From Saprospiraceae bacterium (GTDB lineage: Bacteria; Bacteroidota; Bacteroidia; Chitinophagales; Saprospiraceae), in NCBI GenBank assembly GCA_022448945.1, contig JAKVCV010000013.1, positions 1 through 42,714 of the forward strand: a stretch of DNA of 42,714 nucleotides, written 5' to 3'. Of the stretch, positions 1 to 9,487 are shown piece after piece. The position numbers and the translations under genes are program-made. The notes below the pieces were generated by a model that was given only the letters and a program-made list of their open reading frames with translations, searched no databases and was not told the DNA's origin. Each line of letters opens with the position of its first letter. Position 1 is the first letter of the stretch.

Positions 1-285
1 ACGAGAGGTAGGCCCAGTAACATCACCGAAAATCATGGCGCCGATTCCATGAAGGTCTTTTACAATTCCCTGATATGTTAAACCAAAAGTTTGTGGTGAA
101 CCTGGGAACATAACCCACTGCCAGCGATGAAAAAGGTTGATTGTATGATTCCCTTCTGACCCCGAAATTGCAGGGTTAATAAGAAATGCATTTGTATTGT
201 ATTGAGCAAACAATGGATCTTGTTGCGCTTTTGAATGATTAAATAAGACAAAAAGGCTAACAAATATAATAATACCGTTTCTCAT
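1..285 (-). CDS. PorP/SprF family type IX secretion membrane protein, C-terminus cut off by window edge
   Basis: The reading frame is open from an ATG at 285 to base 1, giving 95 residues with no stop, so only the N-terminal part is present. Residues 1-20 form a signal peptide (hydrophobic IIIFVSLFVLF, then SKA before QQDP). The mature start, DPLFAQYNTNAFLINPAISG, is the usual opening of PorP/SprF proteins (compare DVHYTMFDMAPLEMNPSQTG in the second copy at 9488). These are outer-membrane beta-barrel proteins that help the type IX system deliver or anchor partners with a type B C-terminal domain. The gene follows such a partner on the same strand with a 90-base gap, the usual pairing. Family assignment is firm; the specific partnership is inferred from position. 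Confidence 0.88.
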   Translation of the reverse strand, partial: MRNGIIIFVSLFVLFNHSKAQQDPLFAQYNTNAFLINPAISGSEGNHTINLFHRWQWVMFPGSPQTFGLTYQGIVKDLHGIGAMIFGDVTGPTSR

Positions 286-338
286 AATTTTATATATTTA
301 TCAATAAGATGCTGTTTAAATAAAAACAATGTTAATTG

Positions 339-367
339 GATACTAGTAAAAATAGATACTAGTAAAA
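339..367. repeat. 13-bp tandem direct repeat, 16-bp period
   Basis: GATACTAGTAAAA occurs at 339-351 and again at 355-367, separated by three bases. It lies between the stop of the giant secreted protein and the start of its PorP-like neighbour. It may be a simple duplication; no function is evident. Confidence 0.6.
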
Positions 368-375
368 CATAAAAA

Positions 376-3300
376 TTATCGCATAATAGTAACTGTTCCT
401 TTGTAAATAACCGGATTAACAAATAGTGGATTATATACAGTAATTACATAGTAATATGTGGCATCAGGAACATCTTGTCCAAGGTTTGTTCCATCCCAGG
501 TTCCATCATAATTTTCTGCTTCAAATACTTGCTGACCCCATCTGTTGAATACCAGTACCTGATTGTCGAATAAATTCAGACAGGGTATCTCCCACAAATC
601 GTTCACACCATCTTCATTGGGAGTAAATCCAGCATGGAAAGGAATACATCGACCAACCTCTACCAAAACAGAATCAACATCCTCACATCCCAGAGTGTCA
701 GAAATCGATAAACTATAGTAGGTTGTGGTCATTGGTTGTACTGTTGTTATTGGTACACTTGGATCCGTTACATTTATTGTTGGACTCCAAGAATAAGTAT
801 CGATATTTCCAGTACTATTTGAACCGTCAAGTGTTGCAAATTGGCCAATCAACATGTCTGGTGGTGCAACAGCATTTGCTACAGCAATTACAGCTGTAAA
901 TGTAGCATTAAGAGAGGCTGTATCACATTGCAAAGCATCAGATACAGCAACAGACCATACATCTCCATTTGAAAGATTAATATCAAGTGTAGCTGAATTG
1001 CCATTTGAATTAACCAGATAATTTGCAGTTGATCCGTTAATTGTAATTTGGGCAATATAGTCATCATTACCATTTGTTAATTGTGGCAAACCTCCTGTAA
1101 GTTGTAAACTTAATAGACCATTACCATAAGAATCACAAATGTAGTTATAAGTACCTGTGCCACCATTTATAGCAGTTGGTATATAGGCAGTATCGTTACA
1201 TATATTACTGCAGTTAATGGGGTTCCACAAAAAAGTTCCACTAACACTATCTATTCCACAGTTGCTATTATCTGTAATTATCACGACCCAATTATCACCA
1301 TCCTGAACATTGAAGATGTAATCAGTTGTATCATTGATAGTGCCTGCTACAGGAATTTGATAACCTGAAGCACCAGGTGTTGTAGAGCCTATAATAGTGA
1401 CCAGATAATTTGATCCGTCAGTTGATGGAACTCCTCCACTAATGCGTAAGGTTACGTCTGCAGATTTATCTACGTAACAGATATATGGTTCAGCAAATAC
1501 GTCCAGATTAAGTGGGTTATACAGGAAGGTACCTGATATCGTATCAGTACAACTATTCGTATCAATAGCAACGACTTGCCAGTTGTCACCATCAGCAACA
1601 GTAAATGAGTAAAGACCAACATTTTGTTGTGACGTGCCATTTTGCCCTGCCACACTCGATCCTGTAGTAGTTACAGTATATTGACCAGCATTTACAGAAG
1701 GAGCACCACCTGTAAGGAATAATGTTACTGTAGCTGTCCCATTGGGAGAACATGTATATACGGTACTATCAACAGGGTCGGGGAAAAATTGTATTGGAAG
1801 CATAGTACATAGAGGACAATTCGTGGTGTCAAAAACAAATATATCCTGTAATGTATCAGTACACATATTAAGATCATAAACATCAAAAATCCAACTATCG
1901 CCATCATTTACAATAAAGGAGAAATCTGCTGTACCACCTATAACACCAGGTAATTGTGCATTTTGGAAATTTTGACCAAAGACAGTAGAACCTCCTATAT
2001 TTACAGAATAATTAGAACCATCAATTGCGGGTTGTCCACCACCTACAGTTATCTCTACCAGTGCGGTACCATCTATGTTACAATTGTAGTTGAAAGAACT
2101 AACGATTGGATTAAGTAAACAATAATCAGGGCAATTCATAAGATTATAATCGAAAGTCCCTGAAGCAGTATCCGGACATCCATTTATATCCAGAACAGTT
2201 ACTATCCATGTATCGCCATCCATTACCGTAAAAGTAAGTGGAGTAGGAGTAAGAGCACCAGTTCCTAAAGTATTGTATACACCATTACCACTGGGAGTTG
2301 TAGAGCCACTTACAGTTGATGTATATGCCTGTCCAGCGGTTAAAGACGGTTCACCTCCATTTAAAAATATAGTAACCAAAGCTGAATCTCCACCCGGGTA
2401 ACAGGTGTAAACTGTACTATCAATTGGGTCAGGTGTAATGAATACAGGATGATTAATACAAGGGTCAGTACATGGTGTTGCATCAACAATAGAAGTTACA
2501 TTACATCCTACATCATCCCAAACAACAATAGTTAATGTATCTGCTTGAGTAAGTTGATATTGATTGGTAAAACCATTTGCACTTTGTCCTTGAGAGACTG
2601 TATCACCAGCCTGGTTTGTAATGATAAAGTTAAATAAGCTACCATTATAGGCAGGCAGTCCACCTGTAGCAGTCCAATCCAAAAGACAGGATGTTGAGTT
2701 GTAAGTAGTATTTAAAATAATTTCTTGTAAAAAGACAAAAGGTGCACCATTCTCGGCACTTGCACTGGGACAGGTTAGTTGTCCCCATGTCGCTTGTTCA
2801 TCAGCCATTGGAGTCACATAATGTACACTGTTATTCGAAAATACATTACTGCCATCATTTACCCAATAATGAGGCTGAAGGTAAACAGAATCAATAAAAG
2901 TAAAATTACCATTTATAATTGAATCTGGAATATTAAGACTATCGTGGACAACAAAGCCAATATCCATACAGTTCGCTATACTGGTTGTAGAATTTCCTAA
3001 GGGATCCACCATTACACTTGGGAATAGTGTGTCTCTAAAACATATATATCCAGTGTCAACTGCAAGGTAATTGAAAGTGTCTAAGTTATTTGTGTAGAAT
3101 TCAGCATCACCGGCATATACTTCTATTTCGTTGATATATTCAATAATATATTGTCCTATATCTCCAGGGTGACCTCCATCTAGTTGTATTGCGTATACAG
3201 TACCAGGAGTGAGACAACATAACCCTACAATATCACCCGTAAAATTAGTTGTACCCATAGCAATAGCATTAATCTGATTAGTGGCTTGAGTTCCATCCGT

Positions 3301-5346
3301 TGTGAATGTAGCTGGTTGTAAGCCACCATAACACAAACTATCTTGGAAAAGAGGGTAAATTGCGTAATTTAAACTGTCAAGGCCAATATATGCACGTATT
3401 TTCATTTCTACGACCCCAGAAGGAGGTACTGTAAAGTAGTGCCATACTGTTTGATCAGCACGAAGTGCTGGGTTACTATTTGAGAATGGTTCTCCTGCTA
3501 GTGTTTCTATACAGGCATTTGTATTGCTACCAGCTACAGCAGAAAAAGGAATTGTTTGGGTAGCAGGTTTGACAGGTATTTCAAATAGTGTATCTGATAA
3601 AGTTAAACAAAGTATATCATTAGGTGGAGGATTATTGGCAAGGTCTGAACCACTAGGATCATATACCCAAACTTCAGCTTCATCTGCTGTAGTAGCCGCT
3701 TGCGGGTCAACCATACCGAAATAAGTGTAACCAGGTTCAAGGCATTGTTGCATGATAATAGCAGTCTGGTTACCACCAAAAATGCCTCCTATGCCACCTT
3801 CAGCATCAGCGATCTGTACTATATTAGAACAATAAAGGTCCGAAGGAGTACCCATCGCAAACTGAGGGTCATATGCATATAGTGCTGAGTTTTCACTTTC
3901 ATTAAGCAAAGCATTGTCAATATCAGCTTCAAAATATATACGCCCACTATTAGGAGCAACAAACTGGATCCACATACTACCATCCAAACCATTTGATAGG
4001 GTAGGAACATATTCATATGCTTTGAATTGAGTTGCATCCGTTCCACTATAAGGAGCACCTATTTCTTCGTCACTAACAACAGCACCTCCCAATAAAGTAC
4101 CTCTGTAAAGTTGAGTTGAAAATGGTTGTCCTCCTGCTTCAGTTCTTACAGTTGTAGATTGAGCATCAGCTGTTACATCTGTTCCTTGGCACGGTATGTC
4201 ATGAGGTTCGAAAGGCGAACCACCTATGTCTTCTACTCTAAGACTTACATAACCACGTCTAGCATTTTCATCAGTAGTAAGTTGTATATAATAGGTTTCC
4301 CCAGCTATAAGAGCATGGCCATCACGGATTGCAGGAAAAACATTTGTTATATCTCCAAAATGTGCTGTTGCTTTTGCATTTGGATTGAAGATTGGGATAT
4401 CATCATCAGAATTTCCTTGATAGGATAGATATCGGAATTTACTTTTTAAAGGGTTAACACCTGTAAATCCAGCCCAGTTATTATTGCCATGAACACAACC
4501 AGCGCCATCAGCTGCGTGGTATAAAACCAATTCTGTACCAAAATCCGTTGTCCCTAAATCAGTTTCAATCGTTACCTGACCAGAAGCAGGACATGTAAAA
4601 TAGAACCATGCTGATCCATGAGAATTAATACTTCCTGTACGAGGTTCGTTGGGTTCTAAGGTAAGGTTGCCACACCAACCAAATTGTTGTGTTGAATTAT
4701 TGGTAGGTAGTTGCACAGCATTACAAATATCATCGGGCGCAGGAGTTACAGCAAGTGCACTACGCGTAACCTCAAGCGTTATACGGTAATTTTGTGTACC
4801 ACAACCACTAGAGCCATTAGCTGACAACATCTGTGTATTGGTGCCTGGGGTAGCAGGTACAGCGATGGTTCCACTTTGTGCACCAGTTCGCACTTCAGAG
4901 AATAAGGTTGTTAAATTATAATTAAAAATAGGATCATCATTTTCATACCCTTGCCAATTAATATTAATGCTGGTTGGCACGTCTGTTCCACAAACATAAT
5001 CGTGATCGAAGAAAATACCATTAGATGGATTGATGTTCCCATTTGGAGCGTTTAAAGTCCATGGTCCATTATCACCATTTTTATATGCATAGTTGAAATC
5101 TCCTAAAAATCCAAAAAAAGTAGGATTGTTATTTGAATTACCCAAGGTGTTATCTGTAGCAATGTATTCAATGACAAAATCACTGTTACCGGAAAAAAAA
5201 CCGTCACAATCAACATTATTTGTTACTTGTACTGAAACAACTTTAACTTCAATTCTTGCCTGTCCCCAACTAGAGGTGTTATAAAGAAAAATTACGCAAA
5301 TAATGAACAGGGATAGTTTAAGCTTATGCAAAGTGGTTACTATCAT
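376..5346 (-). CDS. Giant secreted repeat protein with type B (gliding motility-associated) C-terminal domain
   Basis: This 1656-residue protein has a signal peptide at residues 1-29 (KLSLFIICVIFLYNTSSWGQ). The N-terminal half has modules of about 185 residues that begin with D-I-C or D-I-x-C (near 205, 388 and 578). Five Cys-containing repeats of about 100 residues follow (about 968-1490, with a divergent copy near 885), sharing LxGGxPSxxxGxY and DGDxWxVxxxDxxxCxDT. A PKD-like stretch covers about 1490-1565. The last 85 residues (HAGFTPNEDGVNDLWEIP, VFNRWGQQVFE, YDGTWDG, GTVTIMR) are the type B sorting domain (TIGR04131/CHU_C), which directs export by the type IX system. The repeats recall SprB-type adhesins. 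It is probably a cell-surface or released adhesin for gliding or attachment; the ligand is unknown. A PorP/SprF gene follows. Confidence 0.9.
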   Translation of the reverse strand: MIVTTLHKLKLSLFIICVIFLYNTSSWGQARIEVKVVSVQVTNNVDCDGFFSGNSDFVIEYIATDNTLGNSNNNPTFFGFLGDFNYAYKNGDNGPWTLNAPNGNINPSNGIFFDHDYVCGTDVPTSININWQGYENDDPIFNYNLTTLFSEVRTGAQSGTIAVPATPGTNTQMLSANGSSGCGTQNYRITLEVTRSALAVTPAPDDICNAVQLPTNNSTQQFGWCGNLTLEPNEPRTGSINSHGSAWFYFTCPASGQVTIETDLGTTDFGTELVLYHAADGAGCVHGNNNWAGFTGVNPLKSKFRYLSYQGNSDDDIPIFNPNAKATAHFGDITNVFPAIRDGHALIAGETYYIQLTTDENARRGYVSLRVEDIGGSPFEPHDIPCQGTDVTADAQSTTVRTEAGGQPFSTQLYRGTLLGGAVVSDEEIGAPYSGTDATQFKAYEYVPTLSNGLDGSMWIQFVAPNSGRIYFEADIDNALLNESENSALYAYDPQFAMGTPSDLYCSNIVQIADAEGGIGGIFGGNQTAIIMQQCLEPGYTYFGMVDPQAATTADEAEVWVYDPSGSDLANNPPPNDILCLTLSDTLFEIPVKPATQTIPFSAVAGSNTNACIETLAGEPFSNSNPALRADQTVWHYFTVPPSGVVEMKIRAYIGLDSLNYAIYPLFQDSLCYGGLQPATFTTDGTQATNQINAIAMGTTNFTGDIVGLCCLTPGTVYAIQLDGGHPGDIGQYIIEYINEIEVYAGDAEFYTNNLDTFNYLAVDTGYICFRDTLFPSVMVDPLGNSTTSIANCMDIGFVVHDSLNIPDSIINGNFTFIDSVYLQPHYWVNDGSNVFSNNSVHYVTPMADEQATWGQLTCPSASAENGAPFVFLQEIILNTTYNSTSCLLDWTATGGLPAYNGSLFNFIITNQAGDTVSQGQSANGFTNQYQLTQADTLTIVVWDDVGCNVTSIVDATPCTDPCINHPVFITPDPIDSTVYTCYPGGDSALVTIFLNGGEPSLTAGQAYTSTVSGSTTPSGNGVYNTLGTGALTPTPLTFTVMDGDTWIVTVLDINGCPDTASGTFDYNLMNCPDYCLLNPIVSSFNYNCNIDGTALVEITVGGGQPAIDGSNYSVNIGGSTVFGQNFQNAQLPGVIGGTADFSFIVNDGDSWIFDVYDLNMCTDTLQDIFVFDTTNCPLCTMLPIQFFPDPVDSTVYTCSPNGTATVTLFLTGGAPSVNAGQYTVTTTGSSVAGQNGTSQQNVGLYSFTVADGDNWQVVAIDTNSCTDTISGTFLYNPLNLDVFAEPYICYVDKSADVTLRISGGVPSTDGSNYLVTIIGSTTPGASGYQIPVAGTINDTTDYIFNVQDGDNWVVIITDNSNCGIDSVSGTFLWNPINCSNICNDTAYIPTAINGGTGTYNYICDSYGNGLLSLQLTGGLPQLTNGNDDYIAQITINGSTANYLVNSNGNSATLDINLSNGDVWSVAVSDALQCDTASLNATFTAVIAVANAVAPPDMLIGQFATLDGSNSTGNIDTYSWSPTINVTDPSVPITTVQPMTTTYYSLSISDTLGCEDVDSVLVEVGRCIPFHAGFTPNEDGVNDLWEIPCLNLFDNQVLVFNRWGQQVFEAENYDGTWDGTNLGQDVPDATYYYVITVYNPLFVNPVIYKGTVTIMR

Positions 5347-5425
5347 ACTGATTTATTAGTTTATTATGTTTTTAGTTTGTTTTCGTTTATGCCGAGTTTA
5401 TTGGACGAGTTTAGGAGTCTAAGAT

Positions 5426-5453
5426 CAAAATTAGGAAAATTTTAACTATTCAA
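5426..5453 (-). promoter_or_regulatory. Putative Bacteroidota promoter of the giant secreted protein
   Basis: On the minus strand a perfect -7 box TAATTTTG (5426-5433) lies 17 bp from TTG (5451-5453), which fits the Bacteroidota sigma-A pattern TTG-N17-23-TAnnTTTG. The leader to the ATG at 5346 would be about 75 bases. Confidence 0.45.
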
Positions 5454-5603
5454 TACTTTTTTATGTGTTAATCTTTAGACATATTCAAAACATATTGATT
5501 AATTAGATTACTCAATTATTATCTCTTTAGTATTTTTCTACTTTTTAAGATATATGTAAAAGAACCAAATTATTAGATTTTTTATGTTATGTTAAATTGT
5601 AAA

Positions 5604-7097
5604 TCAAAATTGATTTTTCAATTTATTTTTAGTCACTTTCCCTAATACATTTCGTGGTAATTCTTTAAGGAAGATATATTTTCTTGGTAACTTATAAGGT
5701 GCAATTTGTTTTTTCAACCAGGAATTTATTTCTTCTATATCCACTTTCTTATTTTTAGCAATAACTAAACATGCAGATACGATTTCTCCCCATTCATCAT
5801 TAGGTATTCCAACAACTGCACAGTCATTTATTGAAGGGTGTTTTCGAATTACATCTTCAATTTCTAAAGCAGAAATTTTGTAACCACCTGATTTTATAAT
5901 ATCTACAGAGTCTCGTCCAAGAATTTTATAGTAACCATTAGATAATAACGCAATATCACCACTTTTAAACCAACCATCATTTGTAAATGATTGTTTAGTA
6001 GCTTCAGGTTTTTCCCAGTATTCCAGAAAAACATTAGGGCCTTTGATTTGAATCTCTCCAGCAATATTTTCATCTTCTACAATCCCGTCTTCATTCCACA
6101 ATCGGATATTTACTCCTGGTAATGCCTGTCCAATATGTCCTGGTCGACGTTCACCTTCAAAAGGATTTGATATCGCCATTCCAATTTCTGTCATACCATA
6201 GCGTTCAAGCAGGGTATGACCACTAATTTGGCGCCATTTTTCTAAGACAGGAACAGGTAAAGCAGCAGAACCTGAAACCATAAGACGGAATGAACTTATA
6301 GCGTCGCTTAGTTGTGATTGTTTTTCTGCCGAAGCATTTACCCAGTAATCAATTAATTTAAAATATATTGTAGGAACAGCCATAAATAAGTTGATTTTAC
6401 CCATAGTGAATAAGTTCCAGAGTTTTCCAGCATCAAATTTGGTTACAAATTGACAACAGGCGCCAACGTTTAAAGCACAGCTCATAATATTTATAATCCC
6501 ATGCACATGGTGTAAGGGTAGGACATTAACAATATGATCATTTGGTTGCCATCTCCAGGCTGTGACGAGTGTTTCAATTTGGAAATTTATATTTGCGTGT
6601 GTAGTTACTACTCCTTTTGGCTGACTAGTTGTTCCACTTGTATATAAAATTAATGCACGACGATTTTCTTCAATTATTGGTAAAGAAGCAAGAGTTTTCT
6701 TGACAAACAATTCAGAGGTCTTGTATACAATTACTTTTTTTTGTTTGATTATTGGATCTATCGATTCAATATAATTTTCATCAACAATTAGTATTTCAGA
6801 TCGACTATTATTAATTACATATTCTAATGAAGGCAACGGGTGTTGAACACACAATGGAACAGCAATCCCACCTGCACGCCATATACCCCATTGCAATGCA
6901 GTATATTCAAACCCGGGTGTTACTAAAAAGCATACTCTTGTTTCAGCCAGATCATGTTTTTCTCTTAAAAGATGGGTAGCAACGATTTCTGAACTATTCA
7001 GTAGATTTTGGTATGTATAAGATTTGTTATTTGAAATAATAGCTTTACGATCTGGCCATTTGTTTGCATTTTTTATTAATCGAATTCCTGTTCTCAT
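5604..7097 (-). CDS. Acyl-CoA synthetase of the ACSF3/MatB type, probable malonyl-CoA synthetase
   Basis: This 497-residue ANL-superfamily adenylate-forming ligase has the P-loop LYTSGTTSQPKGVV near residue 152, YGMTEIGM near 300, the hinge GDIALLSNGYYKILGRD near 380 and the A10 lysine in LPRNVLGK near 485. Several stretches are very close to human ACSF3 as I recall it: LPLHHVHGI, FMAVPTIYFKLI, MVSGSAALPVPVLEKW and GHTLLERYGMTEIGMA. ACSF3 and MatB make malonyl-CoA (or methylmalonyl-CoA) from the free acid, ATP and CoA in the cytoplasm. The gene is the last of three in a minus-strand group, 62 bases after the DUF4846 gene. Exact substrate is inferred; another short acyl or dicarboxylate substrate is possible. 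Confidence 0.8.
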   Translation of the reverse strand: MRTGIRLIKNANKWPDRKAIISNNKSYTYQNLLNSSEIVATHLLREKHDLAETRVCFLVTPGFEYTALQWGIWRAGGIAVPLCVQHPLPSLEYVINNSRSEILIVDENYIESIDPIIKQKKVIVYKTSELFVKKTLASLPIIEENRRALILYTSGTTSQPKGVVTTHANINFQIETLVTAWRWQPNDHIVNVLPLHHVHGIINIMSCALNVGACCQFVTKFDAGKLWNLFTMGKINLFMAVPTIYFKLIDYWVNASAEKQSQLSDAISSFRLMVSGSAALPVPVLEKWRQISGHTLLERYGMTEIGMAISNPFEGERRPGHIGQALPGVNIRLWNEDGIVEDENIAGEIQIKGPNVFLEYWEKPEATKQSFTNDGWFKSGDIALLSNGYYKILGRDSVDIIKSGGYKISALEIEDVIRKHPSINDCAVVGIPNDEWGEIVSACLVIAKNKKVDIEEINSWLKKQIAPYKLPRKYIFLKELPRNVLGKVTKNKLKNQF

Positions 7098-7159
7098 CCT
7101 AAAGGTGTTTTTTATTTTTATTTAATGCTTTTTTTAGATAAAGCGTACGAACCCTATTA

Positions 7160-8161
7160 TTAAAACGATTTTAATGAATTCCTGTCAAATGTCCATTCAG
7201 GTGTTTCAAGTTTTTCACCAAAATCTTCATGATACCACGGGGATATTTGTTTATTGTTTAAATTGTTAATAATATGAATATTTTGCGCAGGCATGTAGCT
7301 TTGAGCCAAAAGGAATATTTTTTTTCCAGTTTGTTCATGTACCGCAACATCAACTACAAGGATCGCATGTCCAGGAAATCCACCCCAAATAAAAATATCA
7401 CCTCCTTGTATATCTCGAATATTTTTTTTTGTTAATTCTTTTGACAATGAGTTAGTTCCTGCGTAGCAAAAAATATTTATAAGATATTTTCTAAAGTTTT
7501 TGTAAGTGGTATTAATAGTTCCTGTAGCATTGCTAAAATAAACTTTACCATTTTTTAGTTTAGGTTTTATGCCCTTCGACCAATCAGAAAATTTAATATT
7601 ATCACCACTTGTATAATTAAACCGAATATTATCATATGTTTTGTTGCTGTAGTGATATTCTGCTTTTAAACGTATTATAGCATCGGCACATTGTTGAAGA
7701 TCTCTACTTCCAATATCTATGTTAATGACTCTGCATGCACCAGCTTGGTAATTTTTTTGTTCACCATTATACAACATAACCTTTTTATTTTTAGGATGAA
7801 GTGGTAAATATCTAAGCCAATGTGGAAATGATTCTTTTTTAAAAGGAAGGCGTTTATAGCCATTTGGTAAAGTTATTTGATTTACTAAAGCCATTGAATC
7901 AGAATATAAATCTAACCATGGGTAATTCAGAGGTATATCAGATTGTTGTTGTTTATTGATTTGAGTTTTGTTTATTATATCTGAATTTGATTTCACTCTA
8001 TCAATTAAGTGCAAAGAAGTATCTAATTTGTACTGAGCTATAGTATCTATTGATTTGTAATCCATAGCTGTGTTTATATTTTTTGCGTGATATTCATTTG
8101 TTTGGCAATTAAGTAATATCAGGCATATGCATGTAAATGAAATTAGAAGTTTTACATTCAT
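7160..8161 (-). CDS. DUF4846 family lipoprotein
   Basis: I start the protein at the ATG at 8161, giving 333 residues that open MNVKLLISFTCICLILLNC. This is a lipoprotein signal with the lipidated Cys at residue 19. A frame extension to a TTG at 8188 would place nine polar residues before the signal and overlap the upstream gene. After a low-complexity linker the body matches the DUF4846 family: YPWLDLY, GYKRLPF, FPHWLRYLPLHP, DLQQCADAIIRLKAEY and GGDIFIWGGFPGHAILVVD. The His and Cys residues and the GFPGHA motif hint at a hydrolase-like pocket, but the function is unknown. It follows the upstream lipoprotein gene by 7 bases and is probably co-transcribed with it. Confidence 0.82.
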   Translation of the reverse strand: MNVKLLISFTCICLILLNCQTNEYHAKNINTAMDYKSIDTIAQYKLDTSLHLIDRVKSNSDIINKTQINKQQQSDIPLNYPWLDLYSDSMALVNQITLPNGYKRLPFKKESFPHWLRYLPLHPKNKKVMLYNGEQKNYQAGACRVINIDIGSRDLQQCADAIIRLKAEYHYSNKTYDNIRFNYTSGDNIKFSDWSKGIKPKLKNGKVYFSNATGTINTTYKNFRKYLINIFCYAGTNSLSKELTKKNIRDIQGGDIFIWGGFPGHAILVVDVAVHEQTGKKIFLLAQSYMPAQNIHIINNLNNKQISPWYHEDFGEKLETPEWTFDRNSLKSF

Positions 8162-8168
8162 TAAATTA

Positions 8169-8957
8169 TTATTTAGAATCTGATTCAATAACTACCGTAA
8201 AATCATGAGAAACTGGGGCTGCAATAAGTTTCTGAGCGGCATTAAGGAGTTCCAATTTGACAGTATGTTTTCCTGGTTGTGTGTTTTGAATATAATAGGC
8301 TTGCCACTTATTCACTATAAATTCTTTAGATTCATCGATAGTAATTCGAACGCAATTCCCCTCCTGATGTAAATCTGTATTTATAAGAACGAAATCCAGA
8401 ACAATATTTTTTGTGTTAGAATTTTTGTAAGTGCCTCTCGGACTATTGTATACAATGTCTGCTAATTCCAAATTTTTACTTTTAATCAGTTCGCCATTGA
8501 AAACTTCGATTTCCTTCGCAATAATAGCATTGTCATTTTTTATGGATTCATTATATGAACGGCAGATAAACGCAAATAATTTATGTTTGCCATTTTTAAT
8601 CTCATAATTAAAAACATTTTCATTACTAATATAATGTTCTTTATTATCCATATTTAAATGTAGATGATTTCCTTTTTTTGTTAATTTAGATATTCTCTTA
8701 TCAGCATCTGGAGTTTTCCCACCTAAACGAATACCTAAAGGACTAAATATAGCTTTTGATCGGGTATAGGTATAACTTTCCATTTTAACTAGATTGTACA
8801 ATGAATTACTATCGGATGGAGTGCTAGGAACAATTTTTAAAGCAGGGCCATAGAAACCCCTTGGTTTATCAGGGTTAACATCATTACATGATAGCGTTAG
8901 ACATGTTGTCCATAAAACAACTGAATAATAATTTTTCAATCTTTTCAACATGAACAT
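8169..8957 (-). CDS. Hypothetical lipoprotein, gene partner of DUF4846
   Basis: This 262-residue protein starts at ATG 8957; a second ATG at 8951 is an equally good start. The N-terminal SVVLWTTCLTLSC is a lipoprotein signal, with lipidation expected at the Cys near residue 24. I recognise no family. The C-terminal 70 residues (CVRITIDESKEF, NTQPGKHTVKLELLNA) look like a small beta-sandwich of the kind found at the end of Bacteroidota lipoproteins. The gene leads a minus-strand group with the DUF4846 lipoprotein and the acyl-CoA ligase, so an envelope role is likely. Function not assignable. Confidence 0.7.
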   Translation of the reverse strand: MFMLKRLKNYYSVVLWTTCLTLSCNDVNPDKPRGFYGPALKIVPSTPSDSNSLYNLVKMESYTYTRSKAIFSPLGIRLGGKTPDADKRISKLTKKGNHLHLNMDNKEHYISNENVFNYEIKNGKHKLFAFICRSYNESIKNDNAIIAKEIEVFNGELIKSKNLELADIVYNSPRGTYKNSNTKNIVLDFVLINTDLHQEGNCVRITIDESKEFIVNKWQAYYIQNTQPGKHTVKLELLNAAQKLIAAPVSHDFTVVIESDSK

Positions 8958-9487
8958 ATGGTAGATTTAGAGTGGGTTTTTCAACAGTTAAGTAGTGTAA
9001 CTTATTTTAATGTTAAGTAAATAGTAAATGTACATATTTGGTCTAAATTGGCAACATTGTTTTCATAAGTTGACATCCAATTATTTCATCTTTTTTCTTA
9101 GACCCCTTATTTATGAATACAAAATAATGAAGTTTTATACACTATTTATGTTAAATAAATCTTCTTAAGTCATAAAATAATAAGTAAAAAGCCTACATTA
9201 GCGTTGTATTACTTATTAATTGTGTTTTTTATCATAATTAAATGTAAGTGATTACATTAGACTAATAAAAACATTTTAAAAGAATTGTAGATTTATTTAT
9301 TTAATTTCTATTTTGTTTCTTTTAGATTGGTTTCTTTATCATTTTTTTGTTAAAAGTTACAAACTAATAGACAATTTTAGATGCTTTCTGTAAATAAAAA
9401 CTGTATATTTACAACGATTATTTATAGCGGTATAAATTTATTATTGAATTAATTTACGGTATTCGTATTTCAAACTCCACTTAAACG
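8958..9487. other. Intergenic region between divergent genes
   Basis: This is about 530 bases of very AT-rich DNA between a minus-strand lipoprotein gene and the plus-strand porP gene, so promoters for both directions are expected. A weak -7-like TATATTT sits at 9404-9410 ahead of porP. I see no ORF, tRNA or convincing hairpin. Confidence 0.5.

Noticed and set aside
78-263. 61-codon minus-strand ORF at the left edge
   Set aside because: It overlaps the PorP-like frame, which has a signal peptide and family motifs and is open to the window edge; this ORF is its shadow.
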